From Labrenzia sp. CE80 (GTDB lineage Bacteria > Pseudomonadota > Alphaproteobacteria > Rhizobiales > Stappiaceae): a DNA stretch of 48,793 nt. The position numbers were made by a program, and so were the translations under genes. The stretch is from contig NZ_WAJT01000005.1 of the NCBI RefSeq assembly GCF_009650605.1, forward strand, positions 40,024 to 88,816, read 5' to 3'. The notes below the pieces were generated by a model. The model did not search any database. It saw nothing but the letters and a program-made list of their open reading frames with translations, and was not told the DNA's origin. The number at the start of each line of letters is the position of its first letter. The first letter of the stretch is position 1. Of the stretch, positions 31,873-39,731 are shown one piece after another.

Positions 31873-33576
31873 TTAATCTCCTGAACTGAGAAGAGCTTCA
31901 AGGTATTCAAGGTCGGACTCTGCCTCCTCGATTGCTGACTGATAGGACGCGTACAGTTCGGTCAGATAGTCTCTGTAGTCGTCAGCATCGCTGATAATGC
32001 TGTCATATTCTTCTTCGTAGTCGGTGTTCTGATCGCTTAAGGTCGTTATGATTTCCGTCAGTACGCCGTCGTCTTCGTCCGCGTACTGATTGACTACATT
32101 GAAAAGGTTTTCGGCCAGACCTGAAGAGAAGGTCATGTCAACGGTTTGGCTTTCGGTCCCGGTAAACACGAAACTGATGCCATCATAGATGCTGCCGTCG
32201 ACACCTACGATACGCGTGCCGCTGACTTCGAACAGTCCTTCGACCCCATCGACGTAGACGTTTGAGACATTGCCATCCGAATCGACGTCAATGTCGAGTG
32301 AAAGCTCTTCTGGCATGGAGGTGTTGCGTGCGAGGAGTGCCAGATCGCTGGAGCTTGTCTCCATATCGAACAACAAGAGGCTTTCCATCGCATCAAGGTT
32401 ATTTAGCAGTGCATCCGACAAAGTGTCGTCATCGACTTCCAGATAGTTACTGCTGTCATAGGACAGTCCGAGCAGCGACATACCCTCATCATCGATGATC
32501 GTTGCCAAGCTTGAGGCTATGCTGGAATTGGCGAGGCGCATGGTGCTGTCGCCGAACAGCACGGCGTCGTCAGATGCGCCGCCGGAAGATGATACTTCTT
32601 GCTGTGTCAGTGCCCACTCGCGGTAGGCATTATAGGTGTCAACGAGTGTGTAAATGGCATCTTGAATGGTGGTCAGCGATTGTGCGACTTCGACCGAGAT
32701 GTAGTCGTCGTCGCTGGTCTCCTGGTAGATCGAGAAAGTGAGACCATCAATAACATCATCAATCACATTGCTATCGCGCGTGACCTCAATGCCGTCGACA
32801 ATGATGATGGCATCCTGTGACGATTGGAGCTCGCTTGTAAAAGCTCCTGAACTGTCAGTCACTCCGAGGGACTGACCGATATCATCACCCGAAACAGAGG
32901 ACATGACGATGTCCTGTCCGGTCTCGGTCGCGCTGAGAACAATTTGGAATTCGGTATCCGAGACCTGGATCACAGATGCGGAAACACCGCTCACATCAGA
33001 TACAAGGTTTATTTCCTCGACGATCTCATCGAGAGACATATCCTCGGTGATCGTAATCTCACTTGCCGTTTCATCTTCATCATACTCTGCCCCGTCCAGC
33101 TCGAGTGTGAAGGTGCCTGACAGTCCGACCTCGGCCGTGCTGTCGGCGTAAACGTCACCGGCCACTTTCTGACTGGTAGCAAGCTGAGAGATCTCGAGCT
33201 GATAAGTCGCGACGTCGACACCATCATCAGCGGTCACCACGACAGCGGATTCGGCTGTCACATCGCCGTACCCGGTCAGATAGGCTTCGCGTACAGAAAA
33301 GACATCATCCGACTCAGTGAGGGTGTCGCCGGTTCCGCGAATTGTATCAAGTGCATCCTCCATATCCTGGAGGAGGGATTGCATCTCTTCATAGGCTGCA
33401 ATCTCGGCTTCGTTCTCTTCTATCTTTGTCTCGATAGTGTCTGCTGGAAGCTCTTTTTGCAGCACAGCGGCTTCGATCAATGCGTCCCAGTCAATGTCGG
33501 AACTCGCGTTCGCTGTGGCGGTGTAGACGGTTTCAGTCGTGGTCACCGCAGTCGATGTTGTGTCGGTTACGCTCAT
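31873..33576 (-). CDS. fliD: Flagellar filament cap protein FliD
   Basis: 567 residues, highly acidic. The FliD N-terminal domain (IDWDALIEAAVLQKELPADT, then coiled EENEAEIAAYEEMQSLLQDM) is followed by a variable middle with repeated DGxxxx and the INLVSDVSGVSASVIQVSDT segment. The C-terminal domain has LVDTYNAYREWALTQQEV, LLGLSYDSSNYLEVDDDTLS and a final coiled coil. It forms the filament cap on which flagellin folds. ATG 33576 is chosen; GTG 33579 is adjacent. Presence of fliD and fliS is worth noting because many alphaproteobacteria lack them. Confidence 0.88.
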   Translation of the reverse strand: MSVTDTTSTAVTTTETVYTATANASSDIDWDALIEAAVLQKELPADTIETKIEENEAEIAAYEEMQSLLQDMEDALDTIRGTGDTLTESDDVFSVREAYLTGYGDVTAESAVVVTADDGVDVATYQLEISQLATSQKVAGDVYADSTAEVGLSGTFTLELDGAEYDEDETASEITITEDMSLDEIVEEINLVSDVSGVSASVIQVSDTEFQIVLSATETGQDIVMSSVSGDDIGQSLGVTDSSGAFTSELQSSQDAIIIVDGIEVTRDSNVIDDVIDGLTFSIYQETSDDDYISVEVAQSLTTIQDAIYTLVDTYNAYREWALTQQEVSSSGGASDDAVLFGDSTMRLANSSIASSLATIIDDEGMSLLGLSYDSSNYLEVDDDTLSDALLNNLDAMESLLLFDMETSSSDLALLARNTSMPEELSLDIDVDSDGNVSNVYVDGVEGLFEVSGTRIVGVDGSIYDGISFVFTGTESQTVDMTFSSGLAENLFNVVNQYADEDDGVLTEIITTLSDQNTDYEEEYDSIISDADDYRDYLTELYASYQSAIEEAESDLEYLEALLSSGD

Positions 33577-33610
33577 CACGAAGGTCCGGTTCTAGCGAGA
33601 TTGCAATGGC

Positions 33611-33672
33611 ACCGGGCCGCCCATGACACCGCCGGAGCGAGGCATCAAATGGGGTGTTCTAGGCGGCCCGGT
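33611..33672 (-). terminator. Long hairpin in fliC-fliD gap
   Basis: Perfect 11-bp outer stem ACCGGGCCGCC (33611-33621) with GGCGGCCCGGT (33662-33672), and an inner ACACC/GGTGT stem. It starts 10 bases after the flagellin stop codon. There is no T-run, so it may protect the fliC mRNA 3' end and lower fliD expression. Confidence 0.65.
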
Positions 33673-33681
33673 AACTGGATG

Positions 33682-34854
33682 TTAGCGGATCAGGGAGAGC
33701 AGGTTCTCTGGCATTTCGTTTGCCTGGGTGGCCGCTGCAACTGCGGCCTGAACCTTCACGCTGGCCGCAGACAATGTTGCTTGTTCTTTTGCAATATCGA
33801 CATCGGCGATGGCGGATTGTGCGGCATCCAGGTTTTCGATGCTGGTGTCGATCTGTGCAGACCGGAAATCAAACCGCGACATCGTTGCACCCATTTCAGC
33901 CCGTGCGTTTGAAACTTCGTCGATGGCCATGTCGAGCACCGAGAGAGCTTCGGCAGCACCGTCTGCTGTTGATACGTCCAGGCCAGAAATGCCGAGGGCT
34001 TCGGCGGTCAGTTCTGGCAGAGACAAATTGATTGTATCTGCAGAGGAGGAGCCGACCACAACTTCAGCGCCCGTGGTGTCGACTTCGGTAGATGTACCGG
34101 TTGTCGTGCCTGCGGTCAGACCAAGAGTGGCCAGGTTCAAGGTTCCGGTTACGTCTGCCAGTGTAATCGATGCGTCATCGCCGGTGTCGAGCGAGGTCAG
34201 GGTCAGCGTGCCGGACTCATTGGACGCAGTGATCGTATACTCACCCTCATTCTGAAGGCCATCGTTGATCAGCGTCACCATTTCGTCCACGGTCATCGTC
34301 GTGTCGTCGGTGGTCAGTTCGATTTCGATATCGTTGATGCTGATGGTGCCGCTTGTATCCGCGGTTACAGTGGCATCGGCGCTGGCGCCTGTTACGATTG
34401 CTGCGGTGTCAATTGTATCATCCGAGAAGTCGCTCGATCCATCCAGCAAGCTTTGGCCATTGTACCGCGTGCTTTCAGCGATTCCGTCAATTTCCTCGAG
34501 AAGCTGCTCGAATTCAGCTTGGATGTAGGCGCGCTCTGTGTCAGTCACCGTGCCCGAAGCCGATTGTGACGAGAGCGTCTTCATACGTTCAAGAATATCG
34601 CTGACGTTTGCTGCACCACCGTCGGCTGTCTGCAGAACTGAAATGCCGTGCGAGGCATTGGTTGACGCCTGCTCGAGTGTTGCGACATCAGATGAAATCT
34701 TGGTCGCTATCGCCAGGCCGGCCGCATCATCGGAGGCTTTGGTGATGTTTGAGCCACTTGCGAGTTTCGCAAGGGATTCAGATTGGTCGGCGGCATTTGA
34801 ATTCAGGTAGCGGACCGCCGTGTTGGCCGCGGTATTGGTCGAAATAACAGGCAT
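33682..34854 (-). CDS. fliC: Flagellin
   Basis: 390 residues. The conserved N-terminus (VISTNTAANTAVRYLNSNAA, then SLAKLASGSNITKASDDAAG LAIATKIS) and C-terminus (MGATMSRFDFRSAQIDTSIE, ending ANEMPENLLSLIR) are the D0/D1 helices of flagellin. The acidic, Thr-rich middle is the surface-exposed variable part, with INDIEIELTTDDTTMTVDEM resembling a small inserted domain. AGGAGA lies before ATG 34854. It is preceded by an ECF-type promoter and an ECF sigma gene, and followed by the fliD-fliS chaperone/cap genes. Confidence 0.95.
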   Translation of the reverse strand: MPVISTNTAANTAVRYLNSNAADQSESLAKLASGSNITKASDDAAGLAIATKISSDVATLEQASTNASHGISVLQTADGGAANVSDILERMKTLSSQSASGTVTDTERAYIQAEFEQLLEEIDGIAESTRYNGQSLLDGSSDFSDDTIDTAAIVTGASADATVTADTSGTISINDIEIELTTDDTTMTVDEMVTLINDGLQNEGEYTITASNESGTLTLTSLDTGDDASITLADVTGTLNLATLGLTAGTTTGTSTEVDTTGAEVVVGSSSADTINLSLPELTAEALGISGLDVSTADGAAEALSVLDMAIDEVSNARAEMGATMSRFDFRSAQIDTSIENLDAAQSAIADVDIAKEQATLSAASVKVQAAVAAATQANEMPENLLSLIR

Positions 34855-34918
34855 CGTCTTCTCCTCATGTCACAGGATCCACGCTCGTCTGCGGCGCGGT
34901 CAGCACGATTGGTCGCGC

Positions 34919-34956
34919 TCTGACTGTTGAACGGAGGAGAAGTTCGAATTCAGGCG
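34919..34956 (-). promoter_or_regulatory. fliC promoter, ECF-type -35/-10 and upstream box
   Basis: On the minus strand GAACTT (34940-34945) and TCAGA (34919-34923) are separated by exactly 16 bases, the pattern of RpoE-like ECF promoters (GGAACTT, N16, TCTGA in Escherichia coli). Directly upstream is CGCCTGAATT (34947-34956), and CCGTTCAA (34927-34934) lies in the spacer; both are shared with the flgD upstream region. The implied leader before ATG 34854 is about 55 nt. Confidence 0.6.
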
Positions 34957-34985
34957 ATTTTTAATTTCGGGTGATTTAAGTAGAG

Positions 34986-35696
34986 TTAACTATTTGTAAA
35001 TGCAGCCAAGATATCGGCGCCCTGCTTTTTGAGTAATTGTCTAAGTTTTTGGCGCCCGCGTTTCAGTAGGGACTCCACAGCCGACACTGTTGTGTCCATG
35101 ATTTCAGCTATCTCGCCATTGCTCATGTTCTCATTGTAGGAGAAGACGATCGCGATGCGTTGCTGGTCGGGAAGCTTCATCATGGCGCTTTCCAGCAATT
35201 CGGTTACTTCTTGTCTTTCCAGGTCCTGCGTCTGGTTGCAGCTGGTGTCTTCCAATTCAGGTAGCTCGTCGACGGTCTCGGTCCTTGGCTTGCGGAGGAG
35301 GTCAATGCAGCGGTTGCTGACGACCCTGAAAAGCCAGGTGGAAAATTTGGCCAGTCCGCTTTGCCACATCTGCCGACGTGTCCAGACTTGGAGAAACGCA
35401 TCCTGAACAACGTCTTCTGCATCCTGCCCATTTTGTAGGATGCGGTAGGCGACTGCATAGCCTCTGTCGACGTGACGCTCCACCAAAGTCTGGAAGGCAT
35501 CTTCTCTGTCAGAGGCAATGAGTGCTAGAAGCTCGTCATCGGACAAGACCTTTAAATCCATCTCGGAGCGCGGCGTGATTGGATTTGCATGCATCCCTTG
35601 ATCAGTCCCCGTCTCGGTGCCTGAAGAGTCAATTCTTGATGTCGCAACGCCCATATTCATGTTCCAAAATCGGGTAGGCTGCCTCACGGTAGCCAT
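34986..35696 (-). CDS. ECF-type RNA polymerase sigma factor
   Basis: 236 residues. Sigma region 2 spans about residues 60-130 (YRILQNGQDAEDVVQDAFLQ, VWTRRQMW, FSTWLFRVVSNRCIDLLRKP) and region 4 spans about 165-225 (LPDQQRIAIVFSYNENMSNG, EIAEIMDTTVSAVESLLKRG). Region 3 is missing, which marks an ECF (group 4) factor. The start is uncertain: ATG 35696 gives a 45-residue polar leader, and ATG 35561 just before region 2 is an alternative. It lies directly upstream of fliC on the same strand with a 131-bp gap. No membrane anti-sigma gene is adjacent. Its likely targets are fliC and flgD, judged from their promoters. Confidence 0.88.
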   Translation of the reverse strand: MATVRQPTRFWNMNMGVATSRIDSSGTETGTDQGMHANPITPRSEMDLKVLSDDELLALIASDREDAFQTLVERHVDRGYAVAYRILQNGQDAEDVVQDAFLQVWTRRQMWQSGLAKFSTWLFRVVSNRCIDLLRKPRTETVDELPELEDTSCNQTQDLERQEVTELLESAMMKLPDQQRIAIVFSYNENMSNGEIAEIMDTTVSAVESLLKRGRQKLRQLLKKQGADILAAFTNS

Positions 35697-36699
35697 GGTT
35701 ACGAATCTATAACGTAGTAATAGCGGGATTCGGGCGGAGAAAAGTTAAGTTATGTCGATTTTTACTAGGTATATATTTCTTATATACTAGGAAATATATG
35801 CCATATAGTAGGTAAAATTTTCCTAGTTATGATTTTATTAAGTATAATTAACTAATAAATATGCCTTTTCATATTAATCGACAATTAATTTTTCTTGATA
35901 TCGTATTTTTTTATCTGTTCCAAATGAAATTTGTTTGAGCCGCATCGTACTTCTGAATTTTCATTGAAGGCGTGTAGCGCTATTGTTGAGAGTGTAAGTG
36001 TATTGGCTGTTGTCATCGTGCTCGGCACAAAAATTCGAGTTACTCTAACTAAATTTCCTTTCTTTTTGGGTGATGGTAGTCGATCTGATAATTCAGCTCT
36101 GCATGGATTGGGAATCCAAACTGGCTCTAGATCGAGCTTTTGCGGGCGGAGTGTGATCTTGAACGGGCTGTAGGCGTCAGAGCCTGTTTGAGAGATTGAG
36201 CGCCGTTTGATCCTGAGGGGTCCGAAATTGAATTGCCGACTAATATAGATCGGAAATAACCCGTTAGACGTCATGGTCCGCAACATTCTGCTTGTATCGG
36301 GTGCATTAGGAACAGCCCGTGAGCAGAGTGGCCATGATAGCATGCTGAACAAAAGGCAAGTTGGGCGAAGAACTCAGCACTGAGAAAGGCTATAGTGGAC
36401 GACGGGTTAAATGCTGTGCAACCCTCTTGCCTTGATGAAGATGGCGGCGGTCGATTTTAATCGGACTGCACGCGTTCTTAAAGCCATCGGCTAATTGAAT
36501 CAGCAGGCGGGCTTTTTACAACAGCGTACTTGGTTCTGAAACGGGCGTCTGAACTCAATGTCACGCTGTTTTTCTTCTCGCCGTCAGACGGACCTTGCAT
36601 TTTCAGTTCAGTCTACTTGGTTTAAATTTGAGTCTGCTGACATTTCCAAGACGATTTTCCTACGGTACTGATCCTCGTCTACCCTTAGGTGTCCACTAT
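35697..36699. other. 1-kb region without a supported gene
   Basis: The left part (35697-35890) is very AT-rich and holds the box array described separately and probably the sigma-gene promoter. A minus-strand frame of 155 codons (35885-36352) is open but has no recognisable family, no clear ribosome site and a composition unlike the neighbouring genes; it may be a decayed gene. Nothing convincing is seen between 36353 and 36699. Confidence 0.4.
35764..35827. repeat. ACTAGG iteron array upstream of ECF sigma gene
   Basis: Direct boxes ACTAGG at 35764 and 35786 and AGTAGG at 35807, plus an inverted copy CCTAGT at 35822-35827. The direct copies are spaced 22 and 21 bp, two helical turns, and each is embedded in similar AT-rich sequence. 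The array lies 68-131 bp upstream of ATG 35696, where an activator or repressor would bind. Confidence 0.55.
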
Positions 36700-37485
36700 C
36701 TAAATCGTGTTCCGCGCGTGATAGGTTTCTAGGAACGCTTTGATCCGTTCATCAGAAGGTGTCTTGAAGATTTGGTCGGGTGCGGCGCAATTCACCAGCT
36801 CTCCAGCTTCGAGGAAGGCCACCTGATCGGCAACATGCGCGGCGAAGCCCATTTCATGCGTGACAATCACCATTGTCATGCCCTCGCTCGCAAGACTTTT
36901 GATGACGTTGAGCACCTCGCCGACCAGCTCAGGGTCGAGAGCTGATGTAGGTTCGTCGAACAGCATGAGGTTGGGTTCCATGGCGACAGCTCGGGCTATC
37001 GCGACGCGTTGTTGCTGGCCGCCTGACAGACGGTTGGGAAATGAACTCGTCTTGTCGGCAAGACCCACTTTTGTAAGGGCGTCCTTGGCTTTGGCCTCAG
37101 CCTGGGCTTTCGGCAGCTTCTTCACCTGGACCAACGCTTCGGCAACGTTTTGAAGCGCCGTCATGTGCGGCCAGAGATTAAAATGCTGAAACACCATTCC
37201 AATCGAGCGGCGCATTTCGCGCAGGCGGGAAGCCGCCATCGGTTTCCCCCCCGGTGTCTCAAAACCGATAACCTGGCCGTCGACCTTGATTGACCCGTCG
37301 TGGTATTCCTCCAGAAAGTTGATACACCGCAACAGCGTCGATTTTCCTGATCCAGAGGGACCGATCAGACAAGTCACTTTTCCCGGAGGGATGAAGAGAT
37401 CAATGTTCTTGAGGGCGTGAAACTTACCATAATACTTGTTTAGGTTCCGAATTTCGACGGAGGAGGCGTTTTGTGCAGTGGTCAT
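36700..37485 (-). CDS. Polar amino-acid ABC transporter ATP-binding protein
   Basis: 261 residues, HisP/GlnQ type. Walker A GPSGSGKSTLLRCINFLE, the Q-loop in GMVFQHFNLWPHMTALQNVA, signature RLSGGQQQRVAIARAVAMEP, Walker B LMLFDEPTSALDPELVGEV and the switch MVIVTHEMGFA are all present and of the amino-acid importer kind. The start overlaps the preceding permease stop by 4 bp. It is the last gene of a four-gene importer located behind the hut operon, so histidine or a related amino acid is the expected substrate. Confidence 0.92.
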   Translation of the reverse strand: MTTAQNASSVEIRNLNKYYGKFHALKNIDLFIPPGKVTCLIGPSGSGKSTLLRCINFLEEYHDGSIKVDGQVIGFETPGGKPMAASRLREMRRSIGMVFQHFNLWPHMTALQNVAEALVQVKKLPKAQAEAKAKDALTKVGLADKTSSFPNRLSGGQQQRVAIARAVAMEPNLMLFDEPTSALDPELVGEVLNVIKSLASEGMTMVIVTHEMGFAAHVADQVAFLEAGELVNCAAPDQIFKTPSDERIKAFLETYHARNTI

Positions 37486-38150
37486 GAGCTCGACTCCCTC
37501 AAGAGAAAGGCATTGGTTTTTTGCTCGAATTTTCTGCCCACCAGGGAGATGAGCTCAACCAAGCCCCAATAGAACAAAGCCAGTGCAAGAATTGCTTCCA
37601 CATAGGCAAACGTTTCTGCGGACATTGTCTGCACCTGGTAGAGCAACTCCGGTACCGTCACGATCGAAAGGATCGCCGTTTCCTTAGTAAGAATGATGGA
37701 GAAATTCGTCAGAGGCGGTACGGATGAAACCATCAATATCGGCAGAACGATCCGGCGCAAGATGGTGAATTCGGGCAGGGCCATGGCCCGGCCCGCTTCG
37801 ACCATGCCATGCGGAACGGCTTGCAATCCGGCTCTGAAGATCTCCGCATAGTAAGGGCTGCCATAAACCACCAGGCCAAGAATCCCAGCTGGGACTGGAT
37901 CAAGCCGGATGCCGACATAGGGGCCGCCATAGTAGAGAATGAAGAGCTGGATCAGGAACGGCGTCCCTCGAATAACTTCGATGTAGGCGCGCAGAACGTA
38001 GCGAATAGAACGGGGGCCATAATGCATGACAGCTGCAATAAAGAAACCAAGTGTCATACCCCCCGCTGCTCCTGTGATCCAACACAGCACCGTGTTTTTC
38101 AGGCCCGTTAGCAGCATCGGCCCGTACTGAATGAAAAGGTCGAACTCCAT
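37482..38150 (-). CDS. Polar amino-acid ABC transporter permease (HisM/GlnP type)
   Basis: 222 residues, about five membrane helices. The HisMQ motif region RGTPFLIQLFILYYGGPYVG is present, as is the EAA-like loop AGRAMALPEFTILRRIVLPI. ATG 38150 overlaps the stop codon of the other permease by one base (TGATG), and is preferred over the longer frame to 38177. The pair of permeases forms a heterodimeric channel. Confidence 0.9.
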   Translation of the reverse strand: MEFDLFIQYGPMLLTGLKNTVLCWITGAAGGMTLGFFIAAVMHYGPRSIRYVLRAYIEVIRGTPFLIQLFILYYGGPYVGIRLDPVPAGILGLVVYGSPYYAEIFRAGLQAVPHGMVEAGRAMALPEFTILRRIVLPILMVSSVPPLTNFSIILTKETAILSIVTVPELLYQVQTMSAETFAYVEAILALALFYWGLVELISLVGRKFEQKTNAFLLRESSS

Positions 38151-38797
38151 CAGTAGGCCATTCTTTTCTCGAGCCATTGACCAAGGGCGGCCAAAGCCAG
38201 GTTGATCACCAGATAAATTGCTGCTGCAGCCAGGTAGATCTCCAATGGCCGGAATGTTGCTGCTGCTAGAGACTGGCTCATCCGTGTCAACTCGACAATG
38301 CCGACGACGGAGACCAAGGACGAGACCTTAACCAACAAGATCAACTCGTTGAAAAGTGAAGGCATGGAGATTTTCAAGGCCTGAGGAATAAGAATGCGTC
38401 GCCAGATCGTTGCGGGGGTCATGCCGATTGCAACGGCTGCCTCTTCTTGCCCTCTGGGCACTGCCATCAATGCACCGCGCAAAATTTCAGCGATATAGGC
38501 GGCGGCACAAAGCCCAATGGTTCCAATAGCTGTGGGGAGCGCGGGCAAATTGATGCCGATGAATGGCAGGAAATAATAGGCCAAGAGCAGTTGCACCAGA
38601 AGGGGAACTCCGCGGAAGAAGCTCACATAGAGCGCGGAAAAATTTCTAAGAAATCTGGAGCTCGACAGGCGCCAAGCGCAGACAATCATCCCAAACAACA
38701 GTCCAAGAACCATTCCAAACACAGAGACAATCAGCGTGAAGCGTGTTGCCTCCAGTAAATATGGAAGATTTTCGAAAATGGCCGACCATGAGAACAT
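38150..38797 (-). CDS. Polar amino-acid ABC transporter permease (HisQ/GlnP type)
   Basis: 215 residues with five hydrophobic segments, YVSFFRGVPLLVQLLLAYYF (the conserved R-G-x-P-L-L-x-Q motif) and an EAA loop in AVAIGMTPATIWRRILIPQA. ATG 38797 has a very strong Shine-Dalgarno (GGAGGGGG, 38800-38807), so it is chosen over the frame start at 38809. It lies 61 bp behind the binding-protein gene, with a strong hairpin in between. Confidence 0.9.
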   Translation of the reverse strand: MFSWSAIFENLPYLLEATRFTLIVSVFGMVLGLLFGMIVCAWRLSSSRFLRNFSALYVSFFRGVPLLVQLLLAYYFLPFIGINLPALPTAIGTIGLCAAAYIAEILRGALMAVPRGQEEAAVAIGMTPATIWRRILIPQALKISMPSLFNELILLVKVSSLVSVVGIVELTRMSQSLAAATFRPLEIYLAAAAIYLVINLALAALGQWLEKRMAY

Positions 38798-38823
38798 GAC
38801 CCCCTCCATGTTAGCATAGATGA

Positions 38824-38848
38824 GGGCCTGGCTGTTGAAGCCAGGCCC
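38824..38848 (-). terminator. Intercistronic hairpin, binding protein-permease
   Basis: Perfect 10-bp inverted repeat GGGCCTGGCT/AGCCAGGCCC with a 5-nt loop, beginning 10 bp after the binding-protein stop codon and ending 26 bp before the permease start. No T-run follows, which fits a structure that lets the binding protein be overexpressed relative to the permeases. Confidence 0.75.
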
Positions 38849-38858
38849 AGATAGGAGC

Positions 38859-39677
38859 TTAGTTCATTGCTGGCATTTCACGCGGCAGTTCAACCGCTGT
38901 GCCAAGCCATTTTTCGTGAAGTTTAGCCATCCGGCCGTCATCCTGCATTTTGAGGATGATTTTGTTGACTTCCTCGATCAGACTCTTGGTTTCGTCGGAT
39001 TTCACCGCGACCCAGGCAAAGTATTTCTTTTTGCCGAAAACTGGGGTCACTGTCTCGAAGACTTCCGGTCGCTGAGAAGCGACATAGCCCAGAAGCGGGA
39101 AAGATCCGGCAACTGCATCCAAGCGGCCTGCAGCAAGATCTGCATAGGCTTCATCGACGGAGGAGTATTCGCGGGTATCTACACCACCGACTTCTTCTCC
39201 AAAGACTTTCAGCTGCTCAAGCTGAGCAGACCCTTTTTGCGAGCCGACAACAAGTCCCTTGATGTCTTCTGGGCTAGAAATACGATCGTCTCCTGCCCGC
39301 TTGAGTAGACCGACCGATGCGTCAGCGATTGGCAGGGTGAACGCATACCGTTCCAGGCGTTCCGCGGTTATTGTCACCGGTGCGTTCACCATCTGAAACT
39401 TGCCAGCTTCAAGACCCGGCAGAACTGACGTCCAAGGCAGATCATTGTAGACGGGGGAAACACCAAGATCCTTGGTGACCTCATCCATTAGGTCCTTACA
39501 GAGACCTTCATATTCGCCGTTCACCAAAAGGTCGAACGGCGCGTAGTGCATTTCGGTCCCAAAGGTCATTTCGCCGGAAGACTTGATGTCTTCAAGCATA
39601 TCGGCCTGCGCTGCGCCGAAGGTTGCCAACGTCAGGCCAAGCCCGAGTGCAGCACCTTTTAGAATATCAAATTTCAT
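38859..39677 (-). CDS. Polar amino-acid ABC transporter substrate-binding protein
   Basis: 272 residues. The signal peptide LGLGLTLATFGAAQA is followed by DMLEDIKSSGEMTFGTEMHY APFD-type sequence, the start of family-3 solute-binding proteins, and the family's FQMVNAPVTITAERLERYAF and YADLAAGRLDAVAGSFPLLG segments. It delivers an amino acid to the two permeases. The location between a HisC-like gene and the other importer genes, behind hutIHGU, suggests histidine, but the ligand pocket cannot be read reliably by eye. Confidence 0.9.
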   Translation of the reverse strand: MKFDILKGAALGLGLTLATFGAAQADMLEDIKSSGEMTFGTEMHYAPFDLLVNGEYEGLCKDLMDEVTKDLGVSPVYNDLPWTSVLPGLEAGKFQMVNAPVTITAERLERYAFTLPIADASVGLLKRAGDDRISSPEDIKGLVVGSQKGSAQLEQLKVFGEEVGGVDTREYSSVDEAYADLAAGRLDAVAGSFPLLGYVASQRPEVFETVTPVFGKKKYFAWVAVKSDETKSLIEEVNKIILKMQDDGRMAKLHEKWLGTAVELPREMPAMN

Positions 39678-39706
39678 AGCATGTATCCCCTTGCTTTGGT
39701 TGGTGA

Positions 39707-39731
39707 AAACACCCGCCGTTTATTAGCGGGT
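39707..39731 (-). terminator. Terminator/attenuator between aminotransferase and transporter genes
   Basis: On the minus strand the stem ACCCGC (39731-39726) pairs with GCGGGT (39716-39711) around a 9-nt loop and is followed by GTTTTC. The stop codon of the aminotransferase (39723-39725) lies in the loop. Only 45 bp separate the two genes, leaving little room for a separate promoter. Confidence 0.7.

Noticed and set aside
34855..34985. Sigma-28 promoter for fliC (TAAA-N15-GCCGATAA)
   Set aside because: A TAAA and a GCCTGAAT are present but the spacing is 19 and the -10 match is poor; the ECF-type pattern fits better.
35831..35880. CtrA-like TTAA...TTAA sites upstream of the sigma gene
   Set aside because: The two TTAA elements are separated by 6, not the usual 7, bases, and the region is so AT-rich that chance matches are likely.
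35885..36352. 155-codon minus-strand frame in the gap before the amino-acid importer
   Set aside because: No recognised domain, poor start context and unlike the neighbours in composition. Could be a decayed gene, but not supported as CDS.
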